The translations under genes were made by a program, and so were the position numbers. Under the pieces are notes generated by a model. The model was not told the DNA's origin, searched no databases, and saw only the letters and a program-made list of their open reading frames with translations. From contig JAJPGY010000032.1 of the NCBI GenBank assembly GCA_021325555.1, positions 99,439 to 163,438 of the forward strand: a DNA stretch of 64,000 nt, given 5' to 3'. The DNA comes from Pseudomonadota bacterium. Its GTDB lineage: Bacteria; Cyanobacteriota; Vampirovibrionia; Obscuribacterales; Obscuribacteraceae. Below are positions 19,603 through 28,017 of the stretch, in pieces (the first letter of the stretch is position 1; the number at the start of each line of letters is the position of its first letter).

Positions 19603-20541
19603 GTGAGCAAGGTTACTGTTGTCGGTAGCGGAAACGTGGGAGCCACAGTCGCGCAGTACGTGGCGGGAAAAGATCTGGCCGACGTCGTGCTGGTGGACAT
19701 CATCGAGGGCATGCCTCAGGGCAAGGCGCTCGATCTGCACGAGGCGGCGCCGCTCGCCGGGCACGACCGCAAGCTGTGGGGGTCCAACAATTACGCCGAC
19801 ACCAGGGATTCGGACATCGTGGTGATAACGGCCGGCATCGCCCGCAAACCGGGGATGTCACGAGAGGACCTGTTGAAAACCAACGCCGGCATCGTGCAGG
19901 AGGTGGCGAAGGAGACGGCGAAGCACTCGCCGAACGCCATCTTCATCGTGGTCACCAACCCGCTTGACGTCATGACCTACCTGACCTGGCAGACGACCAG
20001 GCTGCCCACGCAGCGGGTGATGGGCATGGCCGGCGTGCTCGATTCGGCCCGCTTTCAAACCTTCATCGCCATGGAGCTCAACATGTCCGTCAAGGACGTG
20101 CGGGCCATGGTTCTCGGCGGGCACGGCGATCTGATGGTGCCGCTGCCCCGCTACTCGACTGTCAACGGGGTGCCGATTACCGAGCTCCTGGCCGCCGACC
20201 GGGTGGACGCGCTTTGCAAGCGGACCAGAGACGGCGGCGCCGAAATTGTCGCCCTGCTCAAGGCCGGCAGCGCCTTTTACGCTCCGGGCGCCTCGGTGGC
20301 CGAGATGGTGGAGGCGATCATCAGGGATCAGAACCGCCTCCTGCCCTGCGCGGTTTACAGCCAAGGGCAGTACGGCATCAAAGATCTCTTCGTCGGCCTG
20401 CCGGCGGTCCTCGGGCGCGAGGGGGTCAAGCGCATCGTGGAGCTGAAGCTGACCGCCGAGGAGAGGGCGGCACTCGCCAAGTCGGCCGAGTCCATCCGCG
20501 AAAACATCAACGTGATGAACCAGCTGCTGGTGGCCGTTTAA
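19603..20541 (+). CDS. mdh: Malate dehydrogenase
   Basis: Mdh oxidises malate to oxaloacetate with NAD in the TCA cycle. The 312-residue protein is of the LDH-like type: Rossmann [11 protein letters not shown], Asp for NAD preference in [17 protein letters not shown], substrate Arg in [29 protein letters not shown], and catalytic His in [16 protein letters not shown]. The start is a GTG at 19603 with GGGAGGA 6 bases upstream. It is a single gene, divergent from the PDZ gene. Confidence 0.96.
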   Translation: MSKVTVVGSGNVGATVAQYVAGKDLADVVLVDIIEGMPQGKALDLHEAAPLAGHDRKLWGSNNYADTRDSDIVVITAGIARKPGMSREDLLKTNAGIVQEVAKETAKHSPNAIFIVVTNPLDVMTYLTWQTTRLPTQRVMGMAGVLDSARFQTFIAMELNMSVKDVRAMVLGGHGDLMVPLPRYSTVNGVPITELLAADRVDALCKRTRDGGAEIVALLKAGSAFYAPGASVAEMVEAIIRDQNRLLPCAVYSQGQYGIKDLFVGLPAVLGREGVKRIVELKLTAEERAALAKSAESIRENINVMNQLLVAV

Positions 20542-20622
20542 CCGGGAGCGGGGGCAAGGTCGGCTTCGCCAAATGGCGCCATGTCCTGAGCCTCGCCGCT
20601 GCACGTGTTTGGGGGCGGGGAT

Positions 20623-20631
20623 TGATATAAT
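20623..20631 (+). promoter_or_regulatory. Extended -10 promoter before the NTF2-like/lspA operon
   Basis: TGATATAAT combines the extended TGn with a perfect TATAAT, 34 bases before the ATG at 20666. No -35 matches well at 17 bases. Transcription would start near 20638 and read through the four overlapping genes 20666-23391. Confidence 0.6.
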
Positions 20632-20665
20632 ACGAGCTTGATTGTTGCGAGCGCGGGAGGTAGGC

Positions 20666-21616
20666 ATGCGTTTTGGCGGGCGGCTCTTTTGCTTTACACT
20701 GAGCGTGGCGCTGGGCATGCCACTGCAGACGGTGGCGCCTGCCGCCTTCGCCGTCGAGACCCCAACGACAGCCACCACCGACTTTCTCTCCGAGATCGAC
20801 AGCAAGGAGAACGAGCAGACCCGCAAGGACATCGAGCAGCTGCTGAAGACGATCGAGAATCAGTGGAACGCCCACAACCTGGACGCGGTAATGTCCTATT
20901 ACGCGGACGACTACATCAACAACGACGGGCTGGACAAGAAATCAGTCACGGCGCTCACCCAGGACTTCTGGAAGACCTATCCCGACGCCAGGTCAAGCTC
21001 GGTCACCAGGGAGATCCGCGTGGAGGGGCAGTACGTCACCGTGGAGTCGCGCGACACGGCGGTCGGCACCACGGCCAAGGAGATGCCCGGCATCGGCACC
21101 AAGGGCGAGCTGCAATCGGTCTCGGAGGGCGAGCTTTACTTGAAGAAGCTTGGCCCGAACTGGCGGATCATCGGCGACCGCATCGACTTTGAGAAGGTGC
21201 GCGTCTCCTTCGGCCTGGCCAAACAGATACCGGCAATGTTCACGGCCCCCGAGCAGGTGAAGTCCGGCCGCCAGTACTCGGCGAAGCTCGAGCTGGCACT
21301 GCCCCCCGGGCTGATGGCCGTGGGGTCGATCACCAGCCAGCCGCTGCAGTACCCGCAGCCGAACCCGACCGACGCCTGGCGGCCCCTGGAGGGAGCCTCG
21401 CTCGAGCGGGTCATGCCCGCCAACGCCAGAAACCGCAACGAGCTGCTGATGGCCACCATCGGCGTCACCAATTCGGCGCGCAACTCCCTGATGGGGATCG
21501 CCTTCCTGACCAGGCGCCTGAACGTGGTGCCGGCCATGGAGGAGGAGGCAGCCACCGCCTCCGCCGATGCAAAAGAGAAGGCGCCGGAGAAGGGCCACCA
21601 GGCCGGCGATAAATGA
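20666..21616 (+). CDS. Exported protein with an NTF2-like (DUF4440-type) domain
   Basis: ATG 20666 with GGGAGG at 20655-20660 gives 316 residues. A signal peptide (MRFGGRLFCFTLSVALGMPL) ends near AFAVE. Residues about 45-165 resemble the SnoaL/DUF4440 NTF2 fold: DIEQLLKTIENQWNAHNLDA, VMSYYADDYINNDG, then a strand ending NWRIIGDRI. The C-terminal half (FTAPEQVKSGRQYSAKLELA) looks like a beta domain. The stop overlaps the lspA start (ATGA), indicating coupling. Function unknown; binding of a small ligand or envelope role is plausible. Confidence 0.8.
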   Translation: MRFGGRLFCFTLSVALGMPLQTVAPAAFAVETPTTATTDFLSEIDSKENEQTRKDIEQLLKTIENQWNAHNLDAVMSYYADDYINNDGLDKKSVTALTQDFWKTYPDARSSSVTREIRVEGQYVTVESRDTAVGTTAKEMPGIGTKGELQSVSEGELYLKKLGPNWRIIGDRIDFEKVRVSFGLAKQIPAMFTAPEQVKSGRQYSAKLELALPPGLMAVGSITSQPLQYPQPNPTDAWRPLEGASLERVMPANARNRNELLMATIGVTNSARNSLMGIAFLTRRLNVVPAMEEEAATASADAKEKAPEKGHQAGDK

Positions 21617-22119
21617 AGTGGATACTGCCGTCGGTGGCTGCACTGGGCCTGGCGCTGGACATTGTCAGCAAATCCTGGGCGCTGGCCAGCCTCAACGCCG
21701 GACAGGCGCGTCCGCTCGTCCCGGGCATCCTGCGACTCAATCTCACGACCAATACCGGCGCCGCCTTCGGGCTGGGGCACGGCAACGGCTGGTTCATGAC
21801 CATCCTGGCGGTGACGATCCTGTCGGCGGTGGTGGTCTGGCTGGTCCGGCGCGAGCGCTCCGGCAACCCGCTTTCCCTGTGCGAGCGCATCGGCGCCGGG
21901 CTGCTGGTCGGCGGGGCGGCCGGCAACATCTGGGAACGCCTGCTCCTGGGGCGGGTGACCGATTTCCTCGAGTTCAGCTTCATCGACTTCCCGGTCTTCA
22001 ACGCCGCCGACGTGTTGATAGACCTGGGCGCCCTGCTCATCCTGCTCAACACCTTCGCCGGCAGCCCGGCGGCAGACGACGCGCATGACGGAAAAACAGC
22101 GGATCGAGCTTCAGGTTGA
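21613..22119 (+). CDS. lspA: Lipoprotein signal peptidase (signal peptidase II)
   Basis: LspA cleaves prolipoproteins after diacylglyceryl transfer in the inner membrane. The 168-residue protein has four hydrophobic segments, the LDIVSKSW motif, TTNTGAAFGLG, GGAAGNIWERLLLGRVTDF and FNAADVLIDLGALLIL. The second catalytic Asp (FNAAD) is present, but the first, normally in GNxxDR, is Glu here (GNIWER; codon GAA at about 21938). Its start overlaps the preceding stop, and rluD-like starts inside its 3' end. Several lipoproteins with clear lipoboxes are encoded in the window, so a working enzyme is expected somewhere. Confidence 0.92.
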   Translation: MKWILPSVAALGLALDIVSKSWALASLNAGQARPLVPGILRLNLTTNTGAAFGLGHGNGWFMTILAVTILSAVVVWLVRRERSGNPLSLCERIGAGLLVGGAAGNIWERLLLGRVTDFLEFSFIDFPVFNAADVLIDLGALLILLNTFAGSPAADDAHDGKTADRASG

Positions 22120-23017
22120 GCCGGGCCCTCCGGTTCGGCTGGACGTCTACCTCTGCCACCACCTGCCGGGCTTCAGCCGCTCGCGCATCCAGAAGCTGAT
22201 CGAGGCCGGGCTGGTGACCGTTTCGGCCAGGGCGGCAAAGGCCAGCCGGCAATTGGGCGGTGGCGAGCTCCTGGTGATAAGCGTGCCGGCCGACGAGCCG
22301 CCGGAAGTCGCGGCGCAGGACATCCCGCTGGAGATTATCTTCCAGGACGACTATCTGGCCGTGCTCAACAAGCCGACCGGCATGGTCACGCACCCGGGCG
22401 CCGGCGTCAGCTCGGGCACGCTGGTCAACGCCCTCCTCCACCACCTGGGCGGGCGCTTATCGGGCATCTCCGGCGTTTTGCGCCCGGGCATCGTACACAG
22501 GCTCGACAAGGACACCTCGGGGCTCCTGGTGGTGGCCAAGGAAGACCGCGCCCACCGCCACCTCGCCGAGCAGATCCGGGCTAAAACGGCCCGCCGCGTC
22601 TATCTGGCCCTGGTCGAAGGATCGCTGCCCCGGGACAAGGGCACCATAGACAAGCCGGTGGGGCGGCACCCGACCCGGCGGAAGGAGATGGCCATCGTGC
22701 CTACCGGGCGGCATGCGGTCACGCATTACGAGGTTGTCAGACGCTGGCCGGCCTACACGCTTGTCAAGGCGGCACTGGAGACCGGTCGCACGCACCAGAT
22801 CCGCGTGCACATGGCCGACCTCGGCTGTCCCGTGGTCGGCGACATCGTTTACAACCGTAAACGCACCGGAAGCCCCGGCGCCAGAGCCCGGCTCGGGCTT
22901 AAAGGGCACGCCCTGCATGCTGCTTACCTTTCCTTCACGCACCCGGTGACCGGTAGCTTGTTAGAATTTGAGGCGCGTCTGCCGGAAGACCTCCAGAAGC
23001 TTCTGGAGTCGCTGTGA
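22085..23017 (+). CDS. rluD: RluD-family 23S rRNA pseudouridine synthase
   Basis: The 310-residue enzyme has an N-terminal S4 RNA-binding domain (RLDVYLCHHLPGFSRSRIQK) and a RluA-type catalytic domain with the Asp in HRLDKDTSGLLVVAK, plus RTHQIRVHMADLGCPVVGD. It converts specific uridines in large-subunit rRNA to pseudouridine; the exact site (RluD versus another RluA member) cannot be decided by eye. It starts 35 bases inside lspA, the frequent lspA-rluD gene order, and overlaps the next gene by 4 bases. Confidence 0.9.
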   Translation: MTEKQRIELQVEPGPPVRLDVYLCHHLPGFSRSRIQKLIEAGLVTVSARAAKASRQLGGGELLVISVPADEPPEVAAQDIPLEIIFQDDYLAVLNKPTGMVTHPGAGVSSGTLVNALLHHLGGRLSGISGVLRPGIVHRLDKDTSGLLVVAKEDRAHRHLAEQIRAKTARRVYLALVEGSLPRDKGTIDKPVGRHPTRRKEMAIVPTGRHAVTHYEVVRRWPAYTLVKAALETGRTHQIRVHMADLGCPVVGDIVYNRKRTGSPGARARLGLKGHALHAAYLSFTHPVTGSLLEFEARLPEDLQKLLESL

Positions 23018-23391
23018 AGGACGCTTTGCTGGAGCTACTTTTCATGCACCCTCGCAACCTGCTGGCGGCCACGTCCTCCCTGCTCGTGCTCATCATCCTT
23101 TGCCTGGCCGCTGTCAATCTGCAGCCGGTCTCCCTCAATCTCGTGGTCAGCAGTTTCTCCTGCCCGCTGGCGGCCGTCATCGTGCTGGCAGTCGTCGCCG
23201 GCCTTTTGTCCGGGGTAAGCGCCTCCCGGCTTTTGCCCTCGCAAGCCCGCCAGGAGCGTCAGCTGGCCGAGTGGCAGGCTGCCGACGCCAAGCTGGCGGC
23301 CTCTGTCCAGTCCGACCGCGAGAAGCAGCTGGAGGCGAAGATCGCCACCCTGGAGACCGCGCTCAAGCAGGCACTCGGCAAAAGGGGCTAG
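23014..23391 (+). CDS. LapA-domain membrane protein (DUF1049-like)
   Basis: This 125-residue protein has two hydrophobic helices (LLAATSSLLVLIILCLAAV and LAAVIVLAVVAGLLSGV) around a short loop with NLQPVSLNLVVSSFSCPLAA, then a coiled coil (EKQLEAKIATLETALKQAL). That is the layout of the LapA/DUF1049 family, which in enterobacteria helps LPS assembly. The start overlaps the rluD-like stop (ATGA). The stop overlaps by 4 bases with the stop of the convergent nuclease gene. Confidence 0.75.
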   Translation: MKDALLELLFMHPRNLLAATSSLLVLIILCLAAVNLQPVSLNLVVSSFSCPLAAVIVLAVVAGLLSGVSASRLLPSQARQERQLAEWQAADAKLAASVQSDREKQLEAKIATLETALKQALGKRG

Positions 23392-23963
23392 GGCTCGGAT
23401 TCGCCCTTGTCCTTCTTCTCGCGCTTCCGGGGCTCATCCGGGCCCTTGGCGCGGCCGCGTCCCTCGCCTTTCACCGAGAAGTCCGACGCCTTGAGCCCGT
23501 CGATGAATTTCTTGAACTCCTCGGCCTCCTGCTCGTCCCTTTCCAGATCGGCAGGGATGGTGCCCTCGGCGACAACCTGCGCCGAGACAAAAATTGGCGC
23601 CTTGGCCCTCAGCGCCAGGGCAATGGCATCCGACGGTCGAGCGTCGATCGGCTTCAACTCGCCCAGCTCCTCGAGCGGGGCGTTCACCTTCAAAAAGAGC
23701 GTGGCGAAGTAGGTGTTGGACGCCAGCTCGTTAATCTCCACCTTCTCAACCGTGTAACCGAGAGACTGGATGACGTTCAAAAGCAGATCGTGGGTCATCG
23801 GCCGATCGGGCTTCAAATTATCCAGGGCCCTGGTGATGGCATTGGCCTCGGCCATGCCTATCCATATAGGCAGCGCGCGGCGCTTCGTCGAGTCGTTGAG
23901 AACAACGATTGGATGCCCATTTCGGGAATCGAGCGCAATTCCTGCTACAAACATCTCAATCAT
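23388..23963 (-). CDS. Bifunctional nuclease family protein (DUF151)
   Basis: The 191-residue form starts at ATG 23963 (MIEMFVAGIALDSRNGHPIV), matching the conserved beginning in cyanobacterial and Thermotoga DUF151 proteins; the open frame runs upstream to 24005. The domain continues with LPIWIGMAEANAITRALDN and the DARPSDAIALALRAKAPIFV signature. A charged Lys/Glu-rich tail follows (RKREKKDKGESEP). The family has been reported to have nuclease activity, but its role is poorly defined. It is convergent with the LapA-like gene. Confidence 0.9.
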   Translation of the reverse strand: MIEMFVAGIALDSRNGHPIVVLNDSTKRRALPIWIGMAEANAITRALDNLKPDRPMTHDLLLNVIQSLGYTVEKVEINELASNTYFATLFLKVNAPLEELGELKPIDARPSDAIALALRAKAPIFVSAQVVAEGTIPADLERDEQEAEEFKKFIDGLKASDFSVKGEGRGRAKGPDEPRKREKKDKGESEP

Positions 23964-24145
23964 TCTCGCGCTTCCATCAGGTAGTCCGCCAGGCTCGGCA
24001 AGCACCAGGCAGCGTGTCCATGCTCAATATGCCCACAATGCGCGGCTTTAATTGGGTTGAAGATAAATTCTTGCTCCTGCCCGAGCGTCATTCTAACGCT
24101 AATGTCGACGTCATCCTGGTGATTAGGTTTCCTGTTAAGGTGGTA

Positions 24146-24174
24146 TTGACAGTCCCGGCGCCAACATGCATAAA
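24146..24174 (+). promoter_or_regulatory. Promoter upstream of tRNA-Leu
   Basis: A perfect -35 TTGACA (24146-24151) is followed after 17 bases by CATAAA (4/6 match), or after 19 bases by TAAACT. It is the only good rightward promoter in the 283-base gap before tRNA-Leu, leaving a leader of about 65 bases. Confidence 0.5.
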
Positions 24175-24246
24175 CTATTGCACCTCCAGGCGCGCTGTTG
24201 TTGGGCTGCCTCGGGCAGCAGGCACGGTGGTGACAGGCGGGTTCCC

Positions 24247-24326
24247 GTCCGGATGGCGGAACTGGTAGACGCGCACGTTTGAGGGGCGTGTGGGCAACCG
24301 TGAGGGTTCAAGTCCCTCTCCGGACA
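24247..24326 (+). tRNA. tRNA-Leu (anticodon GAG)
   Basis: Acceptor GTCCGGA pairs with TCCGGAC. The anticodon arm CACGT-TTGAGGG-GCGTG gives anticodon GAG, a Leu CUY reader. The T arm GAGGG-TTCAAGT-CCCTC is intact and the discriminator is A. CCA is not encoded (GAT follows), unlike the tRNA-Ser in this window. A T-rich stretch just downstream may help end transcription. Confidence 0.95.
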
Positions 24327-24439
24327 GATTTTATTTAAAATGGGTAGATTGTTGAGTTCGGCGCCGCGCACGGCAACCGGCCACGGACCGCAGGCGGCGC
24401 ACCGCGCGGACAGGCAGTGCCCCATGAGGACGATGACAT

Positions 24440-24697
24440 ATGCAAGCGATCAGACCGCAGTGGCCCCACACAATCGATGACATCAGGAGCTCGCTGGACG
24501 GCATCTGGGGGCTGGTGGGAGCAACCGGCGTCAACGGCAATCTCTACCGGCTGGAGCGCAGCCTGCATGAGCCGCTCACCTACACGATAACCGAGTACGA
24601 GGGCAGCGAGGAGAGCAAGGTCCTCAACAAGAAGACGTTCAGCGCCGCAGACAAGGAGCAGGCGATCAGCGCCTTCGCCGCCGCCATCGGCTTTTAG
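24440..24697 (+). CDS. Small protein of unknown function
   Basis: The 85-residue acidic protein (MQAIRPQWPHTIDDIRSSLD, later YTITEYEGSEESKVLNKK) has a GAGGA-type ribosome-binding site just upstream and codon use like its neighbours. No signal peptide or membrane segment. It lies between tRNA-Leu and the HerA-like ATPase and may share their transcript. I do not recognise a family. Confidence 0.65.
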   Translation: MQAIRPQWPHTIDDIRSSLDGIWGLVGATGVNGNLYRLERSLHEPLTYTITEYEGSEESKVLNKKTFSAADKEQAISAFAAAIGF

Positions 24698-24740
24698 GTC
24701 CCTGCCGGCCCCGGCGCGACCGGCATGCCGACACCCGTAA

Positions 24741-26405
24741 ATGATTAGCAGATCCGACGACTATCTGGGCATCATCACTCAAGGCTCGCTGTCCACCGGG
24801 CTGGAGATGCGTCTTGATCCGAAGACATCGGTGGAGGATCTGCGTGTCGGGCGCTTCGTGGTGATCGAGGGGCGCAACAGCAGGTTTTTCAGCATGCTGA
24901 CCGATGTCAGCCTGGGCACGGCCAACCCGCGCATACTCCAGCACCCGCCGCCCGGCGACGATTTTCTCCTGTCCGTGTTGACGGGGGTATCGACCTTCGG
25001 CCTCGTCAAGGTGCAGCCGATGCTGATGCTGGAGGCGGACGCCGGCGGCGACCGCGAGCTGCGCCCGGTAAAGACGATCCCCAGCCACTTCTCCCCGGTG
25101 TACGAGGCCAGCCGCGAAGACTTCGCCCTCGTCTTCGGGGCCGAGGACGAGGCCGATCCGCACAACTCGCACTTCAACGTCGGCCGCCCGCTCAACATGG
25201 AGACGCCGGTCTGCGTGGATCTCGCCCGTTTCATCGAGCGCTCCAACGGCATCTTCGGCAAGTCGGGCACCGGCAAGTCGTTCCTCACCCGCATCTTCCT
25301 GTGCGGGCTGATCAAGAAGGATCTGGCTTCGGTCCTGGTTTTCGACATGCACAACGAGTACGGCTGGCAGGCCATGTCCGAGAGCAAATCGGCGCCGCGC
25401 GTCAAAGGGCTGAAGCAGCTTTTCGGCTCGGATGTCGTCGTGTTCAGCCTGGACGCCGAGTCCTCGAAAGCGCGCGGCATCCCCGACGCGCACGAGCTGT
25501 ACATCGGCTACGACCAGATCGAGATCGAGGACCTGGAGCTGCTCAAAAGCGAGCTTGCCCTCTCGGAGGCCACGCTCGAGAATGCCTACATCGTCAAAGA
25601 GAAGTTCAAGAGCGACTGGATCTCCACCCTTCTCGACATGTCCGGTGAGGAGATCGATGAGTTCGTCCTCTCCAACAAAGGACATCCGACGGCGATCAAG
25701 ACGCTGCAGCGCCGCCTGCACACGGTGGTCAGCAAGACCGCCTATCTTAGGCCGCGCGTGCCGCACAACTACATAGACGAGATCATCCGTTATCTGTCGG
25801 CGGGCAAGCACGTGGTGCTGGAGTTCGGCCGGCAAAACAATCTCCTCTCCTACATGCTGGCCACCAATGTCATCACCAGAAGGATCCACGCGGAGTACGT
25901 GCGCCGGTCCGAAGTCTACACGGCCGACCCCGAACATGTCGCGCCCCCGCGCAAGCTCATGATCGTCATCGAGGAGGCCCACAAGTTCCTGGCACCACAG
26001 GTGGCCAGGCAGACCATATTCGGCATCATCGCCCGCGAGATGCGCAAGTACTTCGTCACGCTGCTCATCGTGGACCAGCGGCCGAGCGGCATCGATCCCG
26101 AGATCCTGAGCCAGATCGGCACCAGGGTAACGGCGCTGCTCAATGACGAGAAGGACATCGAGGCCGTGTTCACCGGCGTGTCCGGCAGCCAGACACTGCG
26201 GACGGTGCTTGCCCAGCTCGATCCCAAGCAGCAAGCGCTCATCCTCGGCTACGCGGTGCCGATGCCGGTGGTCGTCCGGACGCGAGCTTTCGACGCGGAT
26301 TTCTACCGGGCCATGGGCGGGAGCGCCGGCGCCGAGACCTCGGATCCGGCAGCGCGGCAGGTCAGGGCAAAGAAGGCGCACGAAGAGGTCTTCGGTCCGG
26401 GCTGA
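24741..26405 (+). CDS. HerA/FtsK-like ATPase (DUF87)
   Basis: The 554-residue protein begins with a HAS-barrel-like beta domain (YLGIITQGSLSTGLEMRL, VGRFVVIEG) followed by the RecA-type ATPase with Walker A GIFGKSGTGKSFLTR near residue 170 and Walker B KLMIVIEEAHKFL near 410, plus LLIVDQRPSGIDPEILSQIG. This is the HerA family of hexameric DNA translocases, which in archaea work with the nuclease NurA; no NurA-like gene is adjacent. Bacterial relatives function in DNA processing or defence. The context here is housekeeping rather than a defence cluster. Confidence 0.88.
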   Translation: MISRSDDYLGIITQGSLSTGLEMRLDPKTSVEDLRVGRFVVIEGRNSRFFSMLTDVSLGTANPRILQHPPPGDDFLLSVLTGVSTFGLVKVQPMLMLEADAGGDRELRPVKTIPSHFSPVYEASREDFALVFGAEDEADPHNSHFNVGRPLNMETPVCVDLARFIERSNGIFGKSGTGKSFLTRIFLCGLIKKDLASVLVFDMHNEYGWQAMSESKSAPRVKGLKQLFGSDVVVFSLDAESSKARGIPDAHELYIGYDQIEIEDLELLKSELALSEATLENAYIVKEKFKSDWISTLLDMSGEEIDEFVLSNKGHPTAIKTLQRRLHTVVSKTAYLRPRVPHNYIDEIIRYLSAGKHVVLEFGRQNNLLSYMLATNVITRRIHAEYVRRSEVYTADPEHVAPPRKLMIVIEEAHKFLAPQVARQTIFGIIAREMRKYFVTLLIVDQRPSGIDPEILSQIGTRVTALLNDEKDIEAVFTGVSGSQTLRTVLAQLDPKQQALILGYAVPMPVVVRTRAFDADFYRAMGGSAGAETSDPAARQVRAKKAHEEVFGPG

Positions 26406-26493
26406 TTCCAGGTCGCGGCTCTTGCCAGCGCCGATCGCTTTGAGCTATTGTTGTGGCGCCCCGGCACCGACGGTCTGCGACTTACCGGCTGAC

Positions 26494-27075
26494 ATGCAAA
26501 GCGGCAGAGAACAAGAAGGCGATCACCAGGATAATTTCGTCGAGACCCGAGATCCCGCCCTGCTGGCCATGTGCACCATCCTCTCGGCGGCTTACCTGGG
26601 GCTGGCCAGGTACTTCTGGGAGCTTATCAAGCCCTCCGGACACTACGGTCTGCTGATAAACGTCGAGGGGTTCTTCATCACCACCGGCCTCCTGGCGCTG
26701 CTTCTCGGCTGGCGGCCGTACCTGAGCCCCTGCAGCCTGCAGGTCGGCAGCAAGGGGCTGAAATACCGGGGACCCTACTGGCCCACCCGCAAGACGGTCA
26801 ACTGGGATCAGGTCTTCAGGCTGTACGTCAGCCCGGAGCTGATCATCGTTCTTTACCACATAAAGCCGTCGAGCAAGATGATCTGGCCGATGTTCATACA
26901 GTCGGTCTATTTCGCGGACAAGGACAAGGTCACGCAGGTGGTCATGGACCGCAGCCCGGTGCCGGTCACCAAGCTGGCCAATCCGAACTGGAAATCGCGG
27001 CTGATTGTGATAGTGCTTTTTGTCGCCGTCGTGATCTGGGTTCTCGAAGTTCTGGTCGGCGCCTTCAGCTTCTGA
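26494..27075 (+). CDS. Membrane protein with a bacterial-PH-like middle domain
   Basis: Starting at ATG 26494 the protein has 193 residues. Two hydrophobic helices near the N-terminus (PALLAMCTILSAAYLGLA and FFITTGLLALLLGW) are followed by a soluble part with PH-like strands (LQVGSKGLKYRGPYWPTRKT, VNWDQVFRLYVSPELIIVLY), then a C-terminal helix (LIVIVLFVAVVIWVLEVLVG). The layout recalls YcxB/bPH membrane proteins. It follows the HerA-like gene by 88 bases in the same direction. Confidence 0.75.
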   Translation: MQSGREQEGDHQDNFVETRDPALLAMCTILSAAYLGLARYFWELIKPSGHYGLLINVEGFFITTGLLALLLGWRPYLSPCSLQVGSKGLKYRGPYWPTRKTVNWDQVFRLYVSPELIIVLYHIKPSSKMIWPMFIQSVYFADKDKVTQVVMDRSPVPVTKLANPNWKSRLIVIVLFVAVVIWVLEVLVGAFSF

Positions 27076-27118
27076 ACCCCTGTTTAATCGGCCAAGTGCG
27101 CGCGAGATTGCGAGCCCT

Positions 27119-27142
27119 GGGGGCGCGGGCGTCCCGCCCGCG
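27119..27142. repeat. GC-rich hairpin repeat, intergenic copy
   Basis: CGCGGGCG-TCC-CGCCCGCG at 27124-27142 is a perfect 8-bp stem with a 3-base loop; with flanking Gs it matches 3667-3688 in the RecG linker (21 of 22 bases over 27119-27140). It lies between the PH-like membrane gene and the convergent cytochrome c gene. Confidence 0.6.
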
Positions 27143-27282
27143 TTCCGGACGAGCAAGCCCGGCGCTGCCGGCGGGCAATATGCCCTGGCCGCCGGGATCG
27201 ATCACTGCTTCAACCGGACGGGCATGAGTCTCCAGGTATTGCCCCGCCGGGCAGGCAGGCGCCACCAGGTGCGATGGCATGC

Positions 27283-27702
27283 TCAGCGCTGAAGCTGCCG
27301 GCGCGGCTTGCCGGCGGCCCGCTCCGGCCCGGCGAGACTTCTGATATATCCGACAAGATTGTCCAGCTCGCGGTCGTCCAGGGCCTCTTTCGGCTGCGGC
27401 GGCATGGCGCCCTTTCCCTTGCGGATGAACCTTGCCAGCGCCGCGTCGTCGGGGAACTTTTCGTTGACCTTATCGAGGGCAGGCCCTGTTCCCTGCCGGC
27501 CTCCAGGATGACACGTGTTGCAGCTGCGGATAAAAACCTGCTCCCCGGTCAGATCCGTCGAGGAGGCGGCCGCGCGCCGTTTCTCGATCCGCTTTACCTG
27601 CTCGATCCGCCTTACCTCCTCGGTCATCGAGCAGGCCGCGGTCAGGCAGGCGAAGGCAGCGACGATGGCCGCTGACCTGGCAATTTGCAGGCAGTCGCTC
27701 AC
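27283..27702 (-). CDS. Cytochrome c family lipoprotein
   Basis: The 139-residue protein has a lipoprotein signal (AFACLTAAC, cleavage before Cys) and a mono-haem cytochrome c domain with the haem motif CNTCH and a likely axial Met in KGKGAMPPQP. GYIRSLAG closes the class I fold. It would be lipid-anchored in the periplasm and carry single electrons, implying an electron transport chain. The start is GTG 27702 with AGGGGA upstream. No oxidase or dehydrogenase partner lies next to it. Confidence 0.88.
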   Translation of the reverse strand: MSDCLQIARSAAIVAAFACLTAACSMTEEVRRIEQVKRIEKRRAAASSTDLTGEQVFIRSCNTCHPGGRQGTGPALDKVNEKFPDDAALARFIRKGKGAMPPQPKEALDDRELDNLVGYIRSLAGPERAAGKPRRQLQR

Positions 27703-28017
27703 GGGTCCCCCTGAAGCGTGGCCGGCTCCGGCCCAGCCATCCCAGCCTTACGCCAGTTTAACATCACTTTCCGCTCATCTTGGCGGCAGCGGCCCGGGAC
27801 CCGCCCCCGTAGCCGCGGGCGGGCGGATTGCCCGAGCCCGGGCTCGAGCCAGGCCGCGGCCACCGCCCGGCCGCCGCCGCGGGGAATAACCGCCGATCCA
27901 GCGAACCGGCGGGACGGCGGTTAGAATTGCTATCTGGTTAACATGCGGTTTACCTTGAGGTTGTACATTAGCGTTAGGGATAACCGGACCACTACCCCCT
28001 AGAAAGCGGAGACCGAC
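27703..28017. other. 315-base divergent region between the cytochrome c gene and murA
   Basis: Very GC-rich DNA with several dyads, including the 12-base palindrome GAGCCCGGGCTC near 27836. The AT-richer stretch 27922-27990 probably contains the murA promoter, but no -35/-10 pair is convincing. No gene is seen. Confidence 0.5.

Noticed and set aside
24741..26405. HerA-like ATPase as part of an antiphage system
   Set aside because: No nuclease, NurA, SIR2 or other defence partner is adjacent; flanks are a tRNA, a small protein and a membrane protein.
27820..27860. GC-rich palindromes before murA as a terminator
   Set aside because: No T-run follows, and the arms are compatible with general GC-rich composition.
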